A stretch of DNA of 64,000 nucleotides from Sphingopyxis sp. HIX (lineage in GTDB: Bacteria > Pseudomonadota > Alphaproteobacteria > Sphingomonadales > Sphingomonadaceae), in NCBI RefSeq assembly GCF_001468285.1, contig NZ_LNSB01000008.1, positions 1-64,000 on the forward strand, read 5' to 3'. Below are positions 54,481 to 62,123 of the stretch, one piece after another. The first letter of the stretch is position 1. Each line of letters begins with the position of its first letter. Under the pieces are notes generated by a model. It made no database searches and was not told the DNA's origin. It saw only the letters and a list, made by a program, of their open reading frames with translations. Position numbers and translations under genes: made by a program.

Positions 54481-56749
54481 TTCCGCCGCGGGCGCCGCCG
54501 CTCCCGCAAGCCCGCGCCGCTGGCTGTTCGTCGCGACGATCCTCGTCGGCAGCTTCCTGCTCTTCCTGGTCCAGCCGATGGTCGCGCGCATGGTGCTGCC
54601 CAAATTGGGCGGCGCCCCCGCGGTGTGGAACAGCGCGATGCTCGTCTATCAGGCGTTGCTGCTCGGCGGCTATGCCTATGCGCATTGGCTCGGGCGCTTC
54701 GCGGTGCGGCGCCAGGCGATGATCCATGTCGGGCTGCTCGCCGCCGCGGCGCTGTGGCTGCCGATCGGCATCGCCAATATCGCGCCCGCCGCGCCGGGGC
54801 AGGAGGCGCTGTGGGTGCCGTTGCTGCTCGTCGCGTCGATCGGCCCGGTCTTCTTCGCGGTCGCGGCGCAGGCGCCGCTGATGCAGCGCTGGTTCGCCGC
54901 CGACGCGCGCGCGGGCGATCCCTATTATCTCTATGCCGCCTCGAACCTCGGCAGCTTCGCGGGGCTGCTGAGCTATCCCGCGCTGGTCGAGCCCAGCCTG
55001 CCGCTCGCGGCGCAAAGCTGGGGCTGGACCGCGGGCTATGCGCTGCTCGTCGCACTCGTCGTCGCGGTCGCCGCCGCCCGCTGGCACGCCGCGGCGCAGG
55101 CCCCCGCCGCCGATGCCGCTGCGGCGGTGCCGCCCCCGGGCTGGCGCCGCCAGCTCCACTGGCTGCTGATCGCTGCGGTTCCCTCGGGGCTGATGCTCTC
55201 GACGACGACGCACCTCACCACCGACATCGTCGCCATGCCCTTGCTGTGGGTGCTGCCGCTCGGCCTCTATCTCCTGAGCTTCGTGATCGCCTTCTCGACC
55301 GCCGACCGGCTGGTCCAGATCTTCGCCTTCATCGCGCCGCCGGTGCTGCTCGCCGCGGGCGGGATCGCGCTGCTCAGCAGCGGCGGCGGATCGATGATGA
55401 TCGCGCTCGCCAGCCTCGCGATGCTGTTCGTCGTCGCCGTCGCGCTGCACGGCTATCTCTATCATCTGCGCCCGGCGCCGCGGCATCTGACGCTCTTCTA
55501 TCTGATCATGTCGGCGGGGGGCGTGCTCGGCGGGCTGTTCGCGGCGCTCTTCGCGCCGCTCGTCTTCGACTGGGCCTATGAGCATCCCTTGCTCGTGCTC
55601 GCCGCCGCCGCGCTGCTGCCGCTGCCCGCGCTCTTCCCGTGGAACGAGTGGCTGAAGCTGTCGCCGCGCACGGGCGCGATCGTCGCCGCGGTGCTCGTCG
55701 CGGCAGCGTGCACTATCGCGCTGAAGACCGGTTTCGCCTGGACCGGCCGGCTCGAGGGGTGGGAGGGCGCCGGCGCGCTCGCGATCCTGGTGATCGGCCT
55801 GCTCGTCACCGGCTGGCGCTGGGCCTATGTCGCGACGCTCGCGGCGCTGATGGTCGCCATCGGCGGGGTCGACACGATCAAGGAGAGCTTCTCGGGCAAC
55901 CGCGTGCGCAGCTATTTCGGCGTCTATACCGTCACCGACGACGGCTTCCGCCAGGAACGCCGCCTCGCGCACGGCACGACGCTGCACGGGCTGCAGCTGA
56001 CCTCGCCGGGGCACGAGCGGCGCCCGACCACCTATTATGGCTTCCAGTCGGGGGTCGGGCTGACGCTCGACAAGGCCGACCTGCTCGCGGGCCCCAATGC
56101 CTCGATCGGCATCGTCGGGCTCGGCACCGGCACGCTCGCCTGCTACCGCAAGCCGGGGCAGGCGTGGACGATCTTCGAGATCGACCCGGCGATGGTCGCG
56201 ATCGCGCGCGATCCATCGAAATTCACCTTCATCAGCGATTGCGCGCCCGACGTGCCGATCGTGATCGGCGACGCGCGGCTCCAACTCGCCGAGCAACCAC
56301 CCGCCAGCTTCGACATCCTCGTCATCGACGCCTTTTCGTCGGACGCGATCCCGCTGCACCTGCTCACCGCCGAGGCGTACGACGTCTACACCCGCGCGCT
56401 GAAGCCGGGCGGCATCCTGCTCGTCCATATCTCGAATCGCTTCTTCGGGCTCGAACCCGTGCTCGCGGCCGAGGCGAAGGCGCGCGGCTGGCAGGCGGCG
56501 ATCCGCATGGATCCGGCGACCGGCGGCGAGGCGGGCGGGCTAACCAGCTCGAACTGGGTCGCGTTCACCGCGACGCCGCAGCGCATGCAGCGGTTGACCG
56601 GGGGCATCCAGCCGCGCGAAAAGGCCTTCGACGACGGCGTCTGGGTGCCGCTCGACGGCCGCGCGGGTTTTTCGCGCTGGACCGACGACTATGCCTCGAC
56701 GCTGCCGATCCTGATCTGGAAACATATTATCGGAGGTCGCGACGAATGA
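54473..56749 (+). CDS. Fused membrane/spermidine-synthase-like protein
   Basis: The 758-residue protein has an N-terminal part with about a dozen membrane helices (residues about 15-460) and a C-terminal cytoplasmic SAM-binding Rossmann domain (about 535-720) with 'IGIVGLGTGTLACY', 'FEIDPAMVAIA' and 'DILVIDAFSSDAIPLHLLT'. This 'fused MFS/spermidine synthase' architecture is common, but true aminopropyl transfer is unproven. It overlaps hemB by 8 bases and the carbonic anhydrase by 4 bases. Confidence 0.88.
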   Translation: MTDSAAGAAAPASPRRWLFVATILVGSFLLFLVQPMVARMVLPKLGGAPAVWNSAMLVYQALLLGGYAYAHWLGRFAVRRQAMIHVGLLAAAALWLPIGIANIAPAAPGQEALWVPLLLVASIGPVFFAVAAQAPLMQRWFAADARAGDPYYLYAASNLGSFAGLLSYPALVEPSLPLAAQSWGWTAGYALLVALVVAVAAARWHAAAQAPAADAAAAVPPPGWRRQLHWLLIAAVPSGLMLSTTTHLTTDIVAMPLLWVLPLGLYLLSFVIAFSTADRLVQIFAFIAPPVLLAAGGIALLSSGGGSMMIALASLAMLFVVAVALHGYLYHLRPAPRHLTLFYLIMSAGGVLGGLFAALFAPLVFDWAYEHPLLVLAAAALLPLPALFPWNEWLKLSPRTGAIVAAVLVAAACTIALKTGFAWTGRLEGWEGAGALAILVIGLLVTGWRWAYVATLAALMVAIGGVDTIKESFSGNRVRSYFGVYTVTDDGFRQERRLAHGTTLHGLQLTSPGHERRPTTYYGFQSGVGLTLDKADLLAGPNASIGIVGLGTGTLACYRKPGQAWTIFEIDPAMVAIARDPSKFTFISDCAPDVPIVIGDARLQLAEQPPASFDILVIDAFSSDAIPLHLLTAEAYDVYTRALKPGGILLVHISNRFFGLEPVLAAEAKARGWQAAIRMDPATGGEAGGLTSSNWVAFTATPQRMQRLTGGIQPREKAFDDGVWVPLDGRAGFSRWTDDYASTLPILIWKHIIGGRDE

Positions 56750-58020
56750 GCGACATCAGCATCATCACGGTCAACGGCAAGACGCCGCAGATCGACCCCA
56801 GCGCCTTCATCGCGCCCGGCTGCCGGATCATCGGCGACGTGCGCATCGGCCCCGACGTCAGCATCTGGTATAATTGCGTGCTGCGCGCCGACGTCAGCCA
56901 TATCGTCGTCGGCGCAAGGTCGAACATCCAGGACGGCAGCGTCGTCCATTGCGACGGCCCGATGCCGCACCGTCCCGAGGGCTTTCCGACGATCATCGGC
57001 GAGGATGTGCTGATCGGCCATCTCGCGATGGTCCACGGCTGCACGCTCGCCGACCGCGCGTTCGTGGGGCTCAAGGCGACGGTCATGAACGGCTGCACCA
57101 TCGGCAGCGACGCGATGCTCGCCGCGGGCGCCTTGCTCACCGAGAACAAGGAAATCCCCGAGCGCGAGCTCTGGGCGGGATCGCCCGCGCGCCGCGTGCG
57201 CGAGATCGGCGACGAACAGGCCGCGGGCATGCAGGTCGGCGTCGCGCATTATGTGCTCAACGGGCGCATGCACAAGGCGGCGGTGGAGGGGAACTCGTCA
57301 GCTGAAGCTCACCATCGCATAGAGCATCGGGATCGACAGCAGGGTGTTGGTCCGCGAAAAGATCATCGCGGTCTTCGCGGCCTTGGCCTTGGTCGCATCG
57401 TCGGCTTCGACGATGCCCAGCGCCTTCTTCTGGTTCGGCCAGATCACGAACCACACGTTGAACGCCATGATCAGCCCCAACCACATGCCGACGCCGATCA
57501 GCTTGTACGGGTCCTGCAGCGTCAGCGCGGGCGCCAGATATTTGGCGTGGCCGGCGATGCCGAGGCCCAGCAGCACGGTGGCCAGCGCCGCCCAGCGGAA
57601 CCAGAACAGCGCGGCGGGCGCGATATGCTTCGACACGCCGGGCTTCAGCTCGGCCGGAATCTTGGGCATCGTCGGGATCTGGACGAAGTTGAAATAATAG
57701 AGCAGCCCGATCCACAGCACGCCGAAGAAGGTGTGCAGCCAGCGCATGACCGCCATGGCGGCCGCGCCGCCATCCTCGAAATTCTGGCCGTTGAGGCCGA
57801 GCATCAGGGCGATCGCGAGCACGAGCCCCGCGCCCAGCACGGCGTGCAGATTACCGAAAAACTTGTCCATTTGCAGTTCCCCCTCGTTTGTGTGGGGCGC
57901 GGCGCGACCCGGTGCCCGGGCCACGCTATGCCAGCGACGGGGGGAGGGTTCAACTTTTGTCGGTCGCGGGCTCCTCGGGCATCGCGAGGCCGTTCTTCAG
58001 CATCACCGGCAATTGCGTGA
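56746..58020 (+). CDS. Gamma carbonic anhydrase family protein with run-on 3' end
   Basis: Residues 1-183 are a left-handed beta-helix hexapeptide protein of the gamma carbonic anhydrase (YrdA/PaaY) family. Three zinc histidines are visible in 'SVVHCDG', 'LIGHLAMVHGC' (two), and 'QDGSVVHC' is typical. Family members end at about 170-190 residues, near position 57300. Here the frame has no stop there and stays open to 58020, running 241 residues antisense through the next gene. The +1 frame stops at 57303-57305 (after ELVS). Either a single-base error or recent frameshift near GAGGGGAAC (about 57288), or a lost stop codon, explains this. The functional protein probably ends near 57300. Confidence 0.75.
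   Translation: MSDISIITVNGKTPQIDPSAFIAPGCRIIGDVRIGPDVSIWYNCVLRADVSHIVVGARSNIQDGSVVHCDGPMPHRPEGFPTIIGEDVLIGHLAMVHGCTLADRAFVGLKATVMNGCTIGSDAMLAAGALLTENKEIPERELWAGSPARRVREIGDEQAAGMQVGVAHYVLNGRMHKAAVEGNSSAEAHHRIEHRDRQQGVGPRKDHRGLRGLGLGRIVGFDDAQRLLLVRPDHEPHVERHDQPQPHADADQLVRVLQRQRGRQIFGVAGDAEAQQHGGQRRPAEPEQRGGRDMLRHAGLQLGRNLGHRRDLDEVEIIEQPDPQHAEEGVQPAHDRHGGRAAILEILAVEAEHQGDREHEPRAQHGVQITEKLVHLQFPLVCVGRGATRCPGHAMPATGGGFNFCRSRAPRASRGRSSASPAIA
57298..57870 (-). CDS. PuuD-like integral membrane protein (DUF989 type)
   Basis: The 190-residue protein has about five membrane helices (near residues 8-28, 38-60, 88-108, 120-142 and 168-188). 'WLHTFFGVLWIGLLYYFNFVQ' (in two parts: 'RWLHTFFGVLWIG', 'LLYYFNFVQIPTMP') has the conserved His and Trp of the membrane part of urate hydroxylase PuuD. 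It lacks PuuD's cytochrome c domain, so urate oxidation is unlikely without a partner. It lies wholly antisense to the run-on end of the carbonic anhydrase frame; codon use and helices support this strand as the real one. Confidence 0.85.
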   Translation of the reverse strand: MDKFFGNLHAVLGAGLVLAIALMLGLNGQNFEDGGAAAMAVMRWLHTFFGVLWIGLLYYFNFVQIPTMPKIPAELKPGVSKHIAPAALFWFRWAALATVLLGLGIAGHAKYLAPALTLQDPYKLIGVGMWLGLIMAFNVWFVIWPNQKKALGIVEADDATKAKAAKTAMIFSRTNTLLSIPMLYAMVSFS

Positions 58021-58630
58021 GCGTGAAGAGGAAGGAGAGGGCGGTGATGCCCCAGACCTTGATCGTCAGCCACAGATCGAAGCTCATCGCCTTCGCCTGG
58101 ATCAGCTCGTACATCACATGGTTGGCGATACCGAGCGCGGCGAAGAACAGCCCCCAGTTGCGCGACAGCAGCATCCAGCCCCGCTCGGTGATCCCGTCGA
58201 GCGCCGACTGGAGCAGATATTTGAGCATCGGCTTGCCCGCGAAATAGCCGCCGAGCAGCAGCGCGGCAAAGGCGCCATAGATGATCGTCGGCTTCATCAC
58301 GATGAAGCTCTCGTCGTGGAAATAGACGGTGAGCGCGCCGAAACCGATGACGAGGATGCTCGACAGCCACAGCATCGGCGAGATGCGTCCGAGCTTCCAT
58401 TTCGACACGACCATCGCGATGACGATCGCCACCATGAAGGCGACCGTGCCCTTGATCGCCGCAGTCGTCGCCGCAAAGGCGCCGGTGCCGCCCGAGCTGA
58501 ACTTGTAGGCGAGGAAGAAGACCAGCAGCGGCCCGAAGTCGATCGCGAAATTGAGCGCGCCATGCTTGGCGGGCGGCGGCGCGGGGACGGCCTCGGGGCC
58601 GGTGGGAAGCTGGTCGAGCGTGTCGCTCAT
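57950..58630 (-). CDS. yciB: Inner membrane-spanning protein YciB (septation protein A)
   Basis: The 226-residue protein has five membrane helices after a hydrophilic N-terminal 25 residues. Typical YciB motifs are 'FAIDFGPLLVFFLAYKF' near residue 28 and 'RNWGLFFAALGIANHVMYEL' near residue 160. YciB/IspA-family proteins affect cell-envelope synthesis and septation. Its start overlaps ftsY by four bases (ATGA). Confidence 0.94.
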   Translation of the reverse strand: MSDTLDQLPTGPEAVPAPPPAKHGALNFAIDFGPLLVFFLAYKFSSGGTGAFAATTAAIKGTVAFMVAIVIAMVVSKWKLGRISPMLWLSSILVIGFGALTVYFHDESFIVMKPTIIYGAFAALLLGGYFAGKPMLKYLLQSALDGITERGWMLLSRNWGLFFAALGIANHVMYELIQAKAMSFDLWLTIKVWGITALSFLFTLTQLPVMLKNGLAMPEEPATDKS

Positions 58631-59553
58631 CTGATATTTCCTGCAATGATGCCCGCGATCTCGTCGGCATCGAACGGGCGAAGGTCGTCGATGGTTTCGC
58701 CGATGCCGATCGCGTGGATGGGAAGCCCGTGGCGCTCGGCCGCGGCGACGAGCACGCCGCCGCGCGCGGTGCCGTCGAGCTTGGTCATGACGAGGCCGGT
58801 GACCCCCGCGACCTCGCGGAACACGTCGATCTGCGACAGCGCATTCTGCCCCGTCGTCGCGTCGAGCACCAGCACGACGTCGTGCGGCGCGGCGGGGTTG
58901 AGGCGGCCGAGCACGCGCTTGATCTTCTCGAGCTCGTCCATCAGCTCGCGCTTGTTCTGGAGGCGCCCGGCGGTGTCGACGATCAGCACGTCGATGCCCG
59001 TCGCGGTCGCCTGCTTGACCGCGTCGAACACGATCCCTGCGGCATCGCCGCCCTCGGGTCCCGCCATGATCGGCACGCCCAGCCGCTCGGCCCAGACCTT
59101 GAGCTGGCCGATCGCGGCGGCGCGGAAGGTGTCGCCCGCGACGAGCATCACGCCATAATCCTGCTCCTGGAACAGGTGCGCGAGCTTGGCGATGGTCGTG
59201 GTCTTGCCCGACCCGTTGACCCCGATCACCAATATGACCTGCGGGCGCGGGAAGGCGTCGATCTCGAGCGGCTCGGCGACCGGGCGCAGCACCGCGCCGA
59301 TCTCGTCGGCGACGATCTTCCTCAGTTCCTCGGTATCGTTCGCGACCGCGTCGCGGCGCGCGGCGAGCCGGTCGCGGATGCGCGCCGCCATCGCGGGACC
59401 CAGGTCGGCGGTGATCAGCGCTTCCTCGATGCGGTCGAGGTCGTCCTCGTCGAGCCGTGCCTTGCCGGTCAGCCCCGACAGATTTTCGCCTAGCCGTTCC
59501 GACGTGCGCTTGAGCCCGCCGAACAGCCGCTCGCTCCAGCTCGCGCCGCTCAT
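58627..59553 (-). CDS. ftsY: Signal recognition particle receptor FtsY
   Basis: FtsY docks SRP-ribosome complexes at the membrane through its GTPase. The 308-residue protein is the short form, lacking the acidic A domain of E. coli, and contains the N domain and G domain: G1 'GVNGSGKTTTIAKL' near residue 108, 'DTFRAAAIGQLK', 'DTAGRLQNK' and 'TKLDGTARGG'. It overlaps mtaB and yciB by four bases each in a dapF-mtaB-ftsY-yciB operon. Confidence 0.97.
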   Translation of the reverse strand: MSGASWSERLFGGLKRTSERLGENLSGLTGKARLDEDDLDRIEEALITADLGPAMAARIRDRLAARRDAVANDTEELRKIVADEIGAVLRPVAEPLEIDAFPRPQVILVIGVNGSGKTTTIAKLAHLFQEQDYGVMLVAGDTFRAAAIGQLKVWAERLGVPIMAGPEGGDAAGIVFDAVKQATATGIDVLIVDTAGRLQNKRELMDELEKIKRVLGRLNPAAPHDVVLVLDATTGQNALSQIDVFREVAGVTGLVMTKLDGTARGGVLVAAAERHGLPIHAIGIGETIDDLRPFDADEIAGIIAGNIR

Positions 59554-60788
59554 GCTGCCAGCTCCGCGGCGAGGCGGTCGCCGTCGCGCGCACCGATCCG
59601 CACCGGCACGATGCTGCCGGGCATCGCTTCGCTGTCCAGCATCAGCCCCACAAAATTCTCGCCATGGCCGCTGCGCCCGTCGCGTTCGACCAGCATCTTC
59701 GTCATTCTACCCACTTGTTCGTCCATCCAGAGGTGCCGCCGCCGCGCATTGGCCTCGCGCAGGATCGCGGCGCGCGTCCGCGCGATCGTCCGTCCGACCT
59801 GCGGCATGCGCGCGGCGGGCGTCCCGGCGCGCGCGCTATAGGGAAAGATATGGCCGAAGACGATGTCGCAATCGTCGATCAGCGCCAGGCTGTTCGCGAA
59901 CATCGCGTCGTCCTCGGTCGGAAAGCCCGCGATCAGGTCGGCGCCGATCGCGATCGCGGGCCGCGCCGCCTTCAATCGCCCCACGAGCTCGACGACCTGC
60001 GCCCTCCGATGCCGCCGCTTCATCCGCGTCAGCACCATATCGTCGCCGGCCTGCAGCGACAGATGGACATGCGGCATCACGCGCGCCTCTTCGGTCAGCA
60101 GCGCGAACAAGGCATCGTCGATCCGGTTCGGGTCTAGCGACGACAGCCGCAGCCGTTCGATGGGCAGCGCCAACAGGGCCTCGACCAGCGCCGCGAGCGT
60201 CGTCCCATTGTCGTCGCCATAGCTTGCGAGGTCGACCCCGGTCAGCACGATCTCGCGCTGCCCGCGATCGAGGGCGACGCGCGCCGAGTCCAGTATCGCA
60301 TCGACCGTCGCCGACCGCGCCGTCCCGCGCGCGATCACCGTCGCGCAAAAGGTGCAGCTGTGCGAACAGCCCGTCTGCACGCCGAGGAAAGCGCGCGCAT
60401 GGTCGGCGCCGGAGAGGGCGGGAGAATAAACTGCCGTGTCCCCGCCTTCGCGGGGGAACAGGGAAGAAGTCGGACGGTAACTCTCCACCAGCCCCTTCAC
60501 GTCATTGCCGACCACCCGCGCACCCATCTCGGCGAAGCGTTCGGCCTCCAGCTCCGCCGCGCATCCGGTCACCACGACCTCGGCCCCCGGCCGCTCGCGC
60601 AACGCCCGCCGCACCGCCTGCCGCACCTGCCGCACCGCCTCGTCGGTCACCGCGCAGCTGTTGAAGATGATCGCGTCCTTCGCGCCCGCCGCGCTCGCCG
60701 CGGCGCGCACCGCTTCGCCCTCGGCGATGTTGAGCCGGCACCCGAAATTGACAACGTCAAGGCCGCCGTCCAAAACCTCGATGCTCAT
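59550..60788 (-). CDS. mtaB: tRNA t6A37 methylthiotransferase MtaB
   Basis: MtaB adds a methylthio group to t6A37 of tRNAs reading ANN codons. The 412-residue protein has the UPF0004 domain with three cluster cysteines ('VNFGCRLN' Cys17, 'FNSCAVTDE', 'VTGCAAE'), the radical-SAM motif 'TGCSHSCTFCATV' near residue 140 and a C-terminal region that lacks an obvious TRAM domain. Between the first two domains (near residue 118) is an insert, 'SSLFPREGGDTAVYSP', encoded by a palindromic repeat. It overlaps dapF and ftsY by four bases each. Confidence 0.94.
   Translation of the reverse strand: MSIEVLDGGLDVVNFGCRLNIAEGEAVRAAASAAGAKDAIIFNSCAVTDEAVRQVRQAVRRALRERPGAEVVVTGCAAELEAERFAEMGARVVGNDVKGLVESYRPTSSLFPREGGDTAVYSPALSGADHARAFLGVQTGCSHSCTFCATVIARGTARSATVDAILDSARVALDRGQREIVLTGVDLASYGDDNGTTLAALVEALLALPIERLRLSSLDPNRIDDALFALLTEEARVMPHVHLSLQAGDDMVLTRMKRRHRRAQVVELVGRLKAARPAIAIGADLIAGFPTEDDAMFANSLALIDDCDIVFGHIFPYSARAGTPAARMPQVGRTIARTRAAILREANARRRHLWMDEQVGRMTKMLVERDGRSGHGENFVGLMLDSEAMPGSIVPVRIGARDGDRLAAELAA
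60439..60460. repeat. Palindromic repeat element inside mtaB
   Basis: CCCCGCCTTCGCGGGG, with extra flanking matches, is one arm of the GC palindrome family found between genes elsewhere in the window. Here it lies in frame within the mtaB coding sequence and is translated as part of 'LFPREGGDTA'. It does not interrupt the reading frame. Confidence 0.75.
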
Positions 60789-61591
60789 CCGAACTGCGCC
60801 CAGTCGGTCTCGCCCTCGAACACGCGCGTCGCGGCGCCGCTCATCACGATCGACTCGCCCGGCGCCCAGCGGATGACGAGGTCGCCGCCGGGCAGCGACA
60901 CCGTCACCGGCGACTTGACCTTGCCCGCGCGGATCGCCGCGACCGCCGTTGCACAAGCACCCGTGCCGCACGCCTGCGTCAGCCCCACGCCGCGCTCCCA
61001 CACGCGCAGCTGCAGGCAGTCGGGGCCGTCGAGGCTCGCGACATTGACGTTGACGCGCTCGGGGAACAGCGGGTCGGTCTCGATCCGCGGGCCGAGCTCG
61101 CCCAATGCCACCGCATCGGCCTCGGGCACGAAAAAGATGATGTGCGGATTGCCGACATTGACCGCGGCGCCATGCTCCAGCTCGTCCCACGCGACGGGCA
61201 TGTCGCGCGTGTCCATCGGCATCGCGAGCGGGATATGCTCCCAGTCGAACACCGGCTCGCCCAGCACCACCTCGGCGCCGCCATCGGCCGGCGTCACGCG
61301 CAGCATGCCGCCCAGCGTCTCGATCACCGACGGCTGGCCGAGCAAGGTCGCGACGCAGCGCGTCGCATTGCCGCACGCCTCGACCTCGCCGCCGTCGGCG
61401 TTGAAGATGCGCATCCGCACATCGGCATGCGTCGAGGGTTCGAGCAGGATCAGCTGGTCGCAGCCGATGCCGTGGCGCCGGTCGGCAATCGCATGCGCGC
61501 GCGCCGGGGTCATCTCGACCACGCTCTCGCGCGCGTCGATCACGACGAAGTCGTTGCCGAGGCCATGCATCTTGGTGAAGCGATCCGCCAT
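60785..61591 (-). CDS. dapF: Diaminopimelate epimerase
   Basis: DapF interconverts LL- and meso-diaminopimelate for lysine and peptidoglycan synthesis. The 268-residue enzyme has both catalytic cysteines in place: 'EACGNATRC' near residue 74 and 'TQACGTGACA' near residue 210. The N terminus 'FTKMHGLGNDFVVID' is the family hallmark. It heads the dapF-mtaB-ftsY-yciB run, each gene overlapping the next by four bases. Confidence 0.97.
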   Translation of the reverse strand: MADRFTKMHGLGNDFVVIDARESVVEMTPARAHAIADRRHGIGCDQLILLEPSTHADVRMRIFNADGGEVEACGNATRCVATLLGQPSVIETLGGMLRVTPADGGAEVVLGEPVFDWEHIPLAMPMDTRDMPVAWDELEHGAAVNVGNPHIIFFVPEADAVALGELGPRIETDPLFPERVNVNVASLDGPDCLQLRVWERGVGLTQACGTGACATAVAAIRAGKVKSPVTVSLPGGDLVIRWAPGESIVMSGAATRVFEGETDWAQFG

Positions 61592-61625
61592 ATCCCGCGC
61601 ATGTAAGGCGGCGGGGCGGCGAAGT

Positions 61626-62051
61626 CTAGCGAGGCGGGCTGATCGGGCGCGACCGTGGCCGTCTAATTCTCCCCTCCCTGGAAGGGAGGGGTTGGGGGTG
61701 GGTGTCGCCGAGGCACTCGGCGACGTGCGCCAACACGGTCTGCGCGGCGCCTTCGGGATTGCTTATCACATCGCTGTTCCAGAGCCGGATCACGCGCCAG
61801 CCGTTCGTCTCAAGATACGCCGTGCGCGTGGCATCGTAATCTTGCTGACCGACATGCTGGCTGCCGTCGAGCTCGACTGCCAGTTTCGCTTCGCGGCATG
61901 CCAGATCGATGATGTAGTTCCCGACGACCAGCTGCCGCGTGAATGCAGGCCGGTAGCGCGATAGCAGCCGCCACAGCTTCCGTTCAGCCGGCGTCGAATC
62001 GCGCCGCAATCGGCGCGCGCGTTCGGTCATCTCGGGCGGGACGCGGTGCAT
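61626..62051 (-). CDS. DUF559 (Vsr-like) endonuclease domain protein with repeat-encoded tail
   Basis: The 141-residue protein has a PD-(D/E)xK-like DUF559 core ('RRDSTPAERKLWRLL', 'YIIDLACREAKLAVELDG', 'YLETNGWRVIRLWNSDV') with the putative catalytic Asp, Glu and Asp visible. DUF559 proteins resemble Vsr mismatch endonucleases, but activity is unproven. The last 25 residues ('DTHPQPLPSREGR..') are encoded by a palindromic repeat, and an inverted copy lies just upstream of the start. The gene is thus nested between repeat arms. Confidence 0.87.
   Translation of the reverse strand: MHRVPPEMTERARRLRRDSTPAERKLWRLLSRYRPAFTRQLVVGNYIIDLACREAKLAVELDGSQHVGQQDYDATRTAYLETNGWRVIRLWNSDVISNPEGAAQTVLAHVAECLGDTHPQPLPSREGRIRRPRSRPISPPR
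61669..61704. repeat. Left arm of repeat pair around the DUF559 gene
   Basis: CCCCTCCCTGGAAGGGAGGGG plus GTTGGGGGTGGGTG is inside the 3' coding end of the DUF559 gene. It is the inverted relative of 62084-62120. Confidence 0.8.
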
Positions 62052-62083
62052 GAAAGAAGAATAGAGCGGCGAGCTTCGCTCGC

Positions 62084-62120
62084 CAACCCACCCCCGGCCC
62101 CTCCCTTGCAGGGAGGGGAG
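62084..62120. repeat. Right arm of repeat pair around the DUF559 gene
   Basis: CAACCCACCCCCGGCCCCTC followed by CCTTGCAGGGAGGGG is the inverted relative of 61669-61704. It lies between the DUF559 start and the stop codon of the GGDEF/EAL gene. Confidence 0.8.
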
Positions 62121-62123
62121 ATA

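Noticed and set aside
60416-60480. Repeat in mtaB as evidence that the gene is broken
   Set aside because: The frame continues across the repeat, and both flanking domains and all cluster cysteines are intact.
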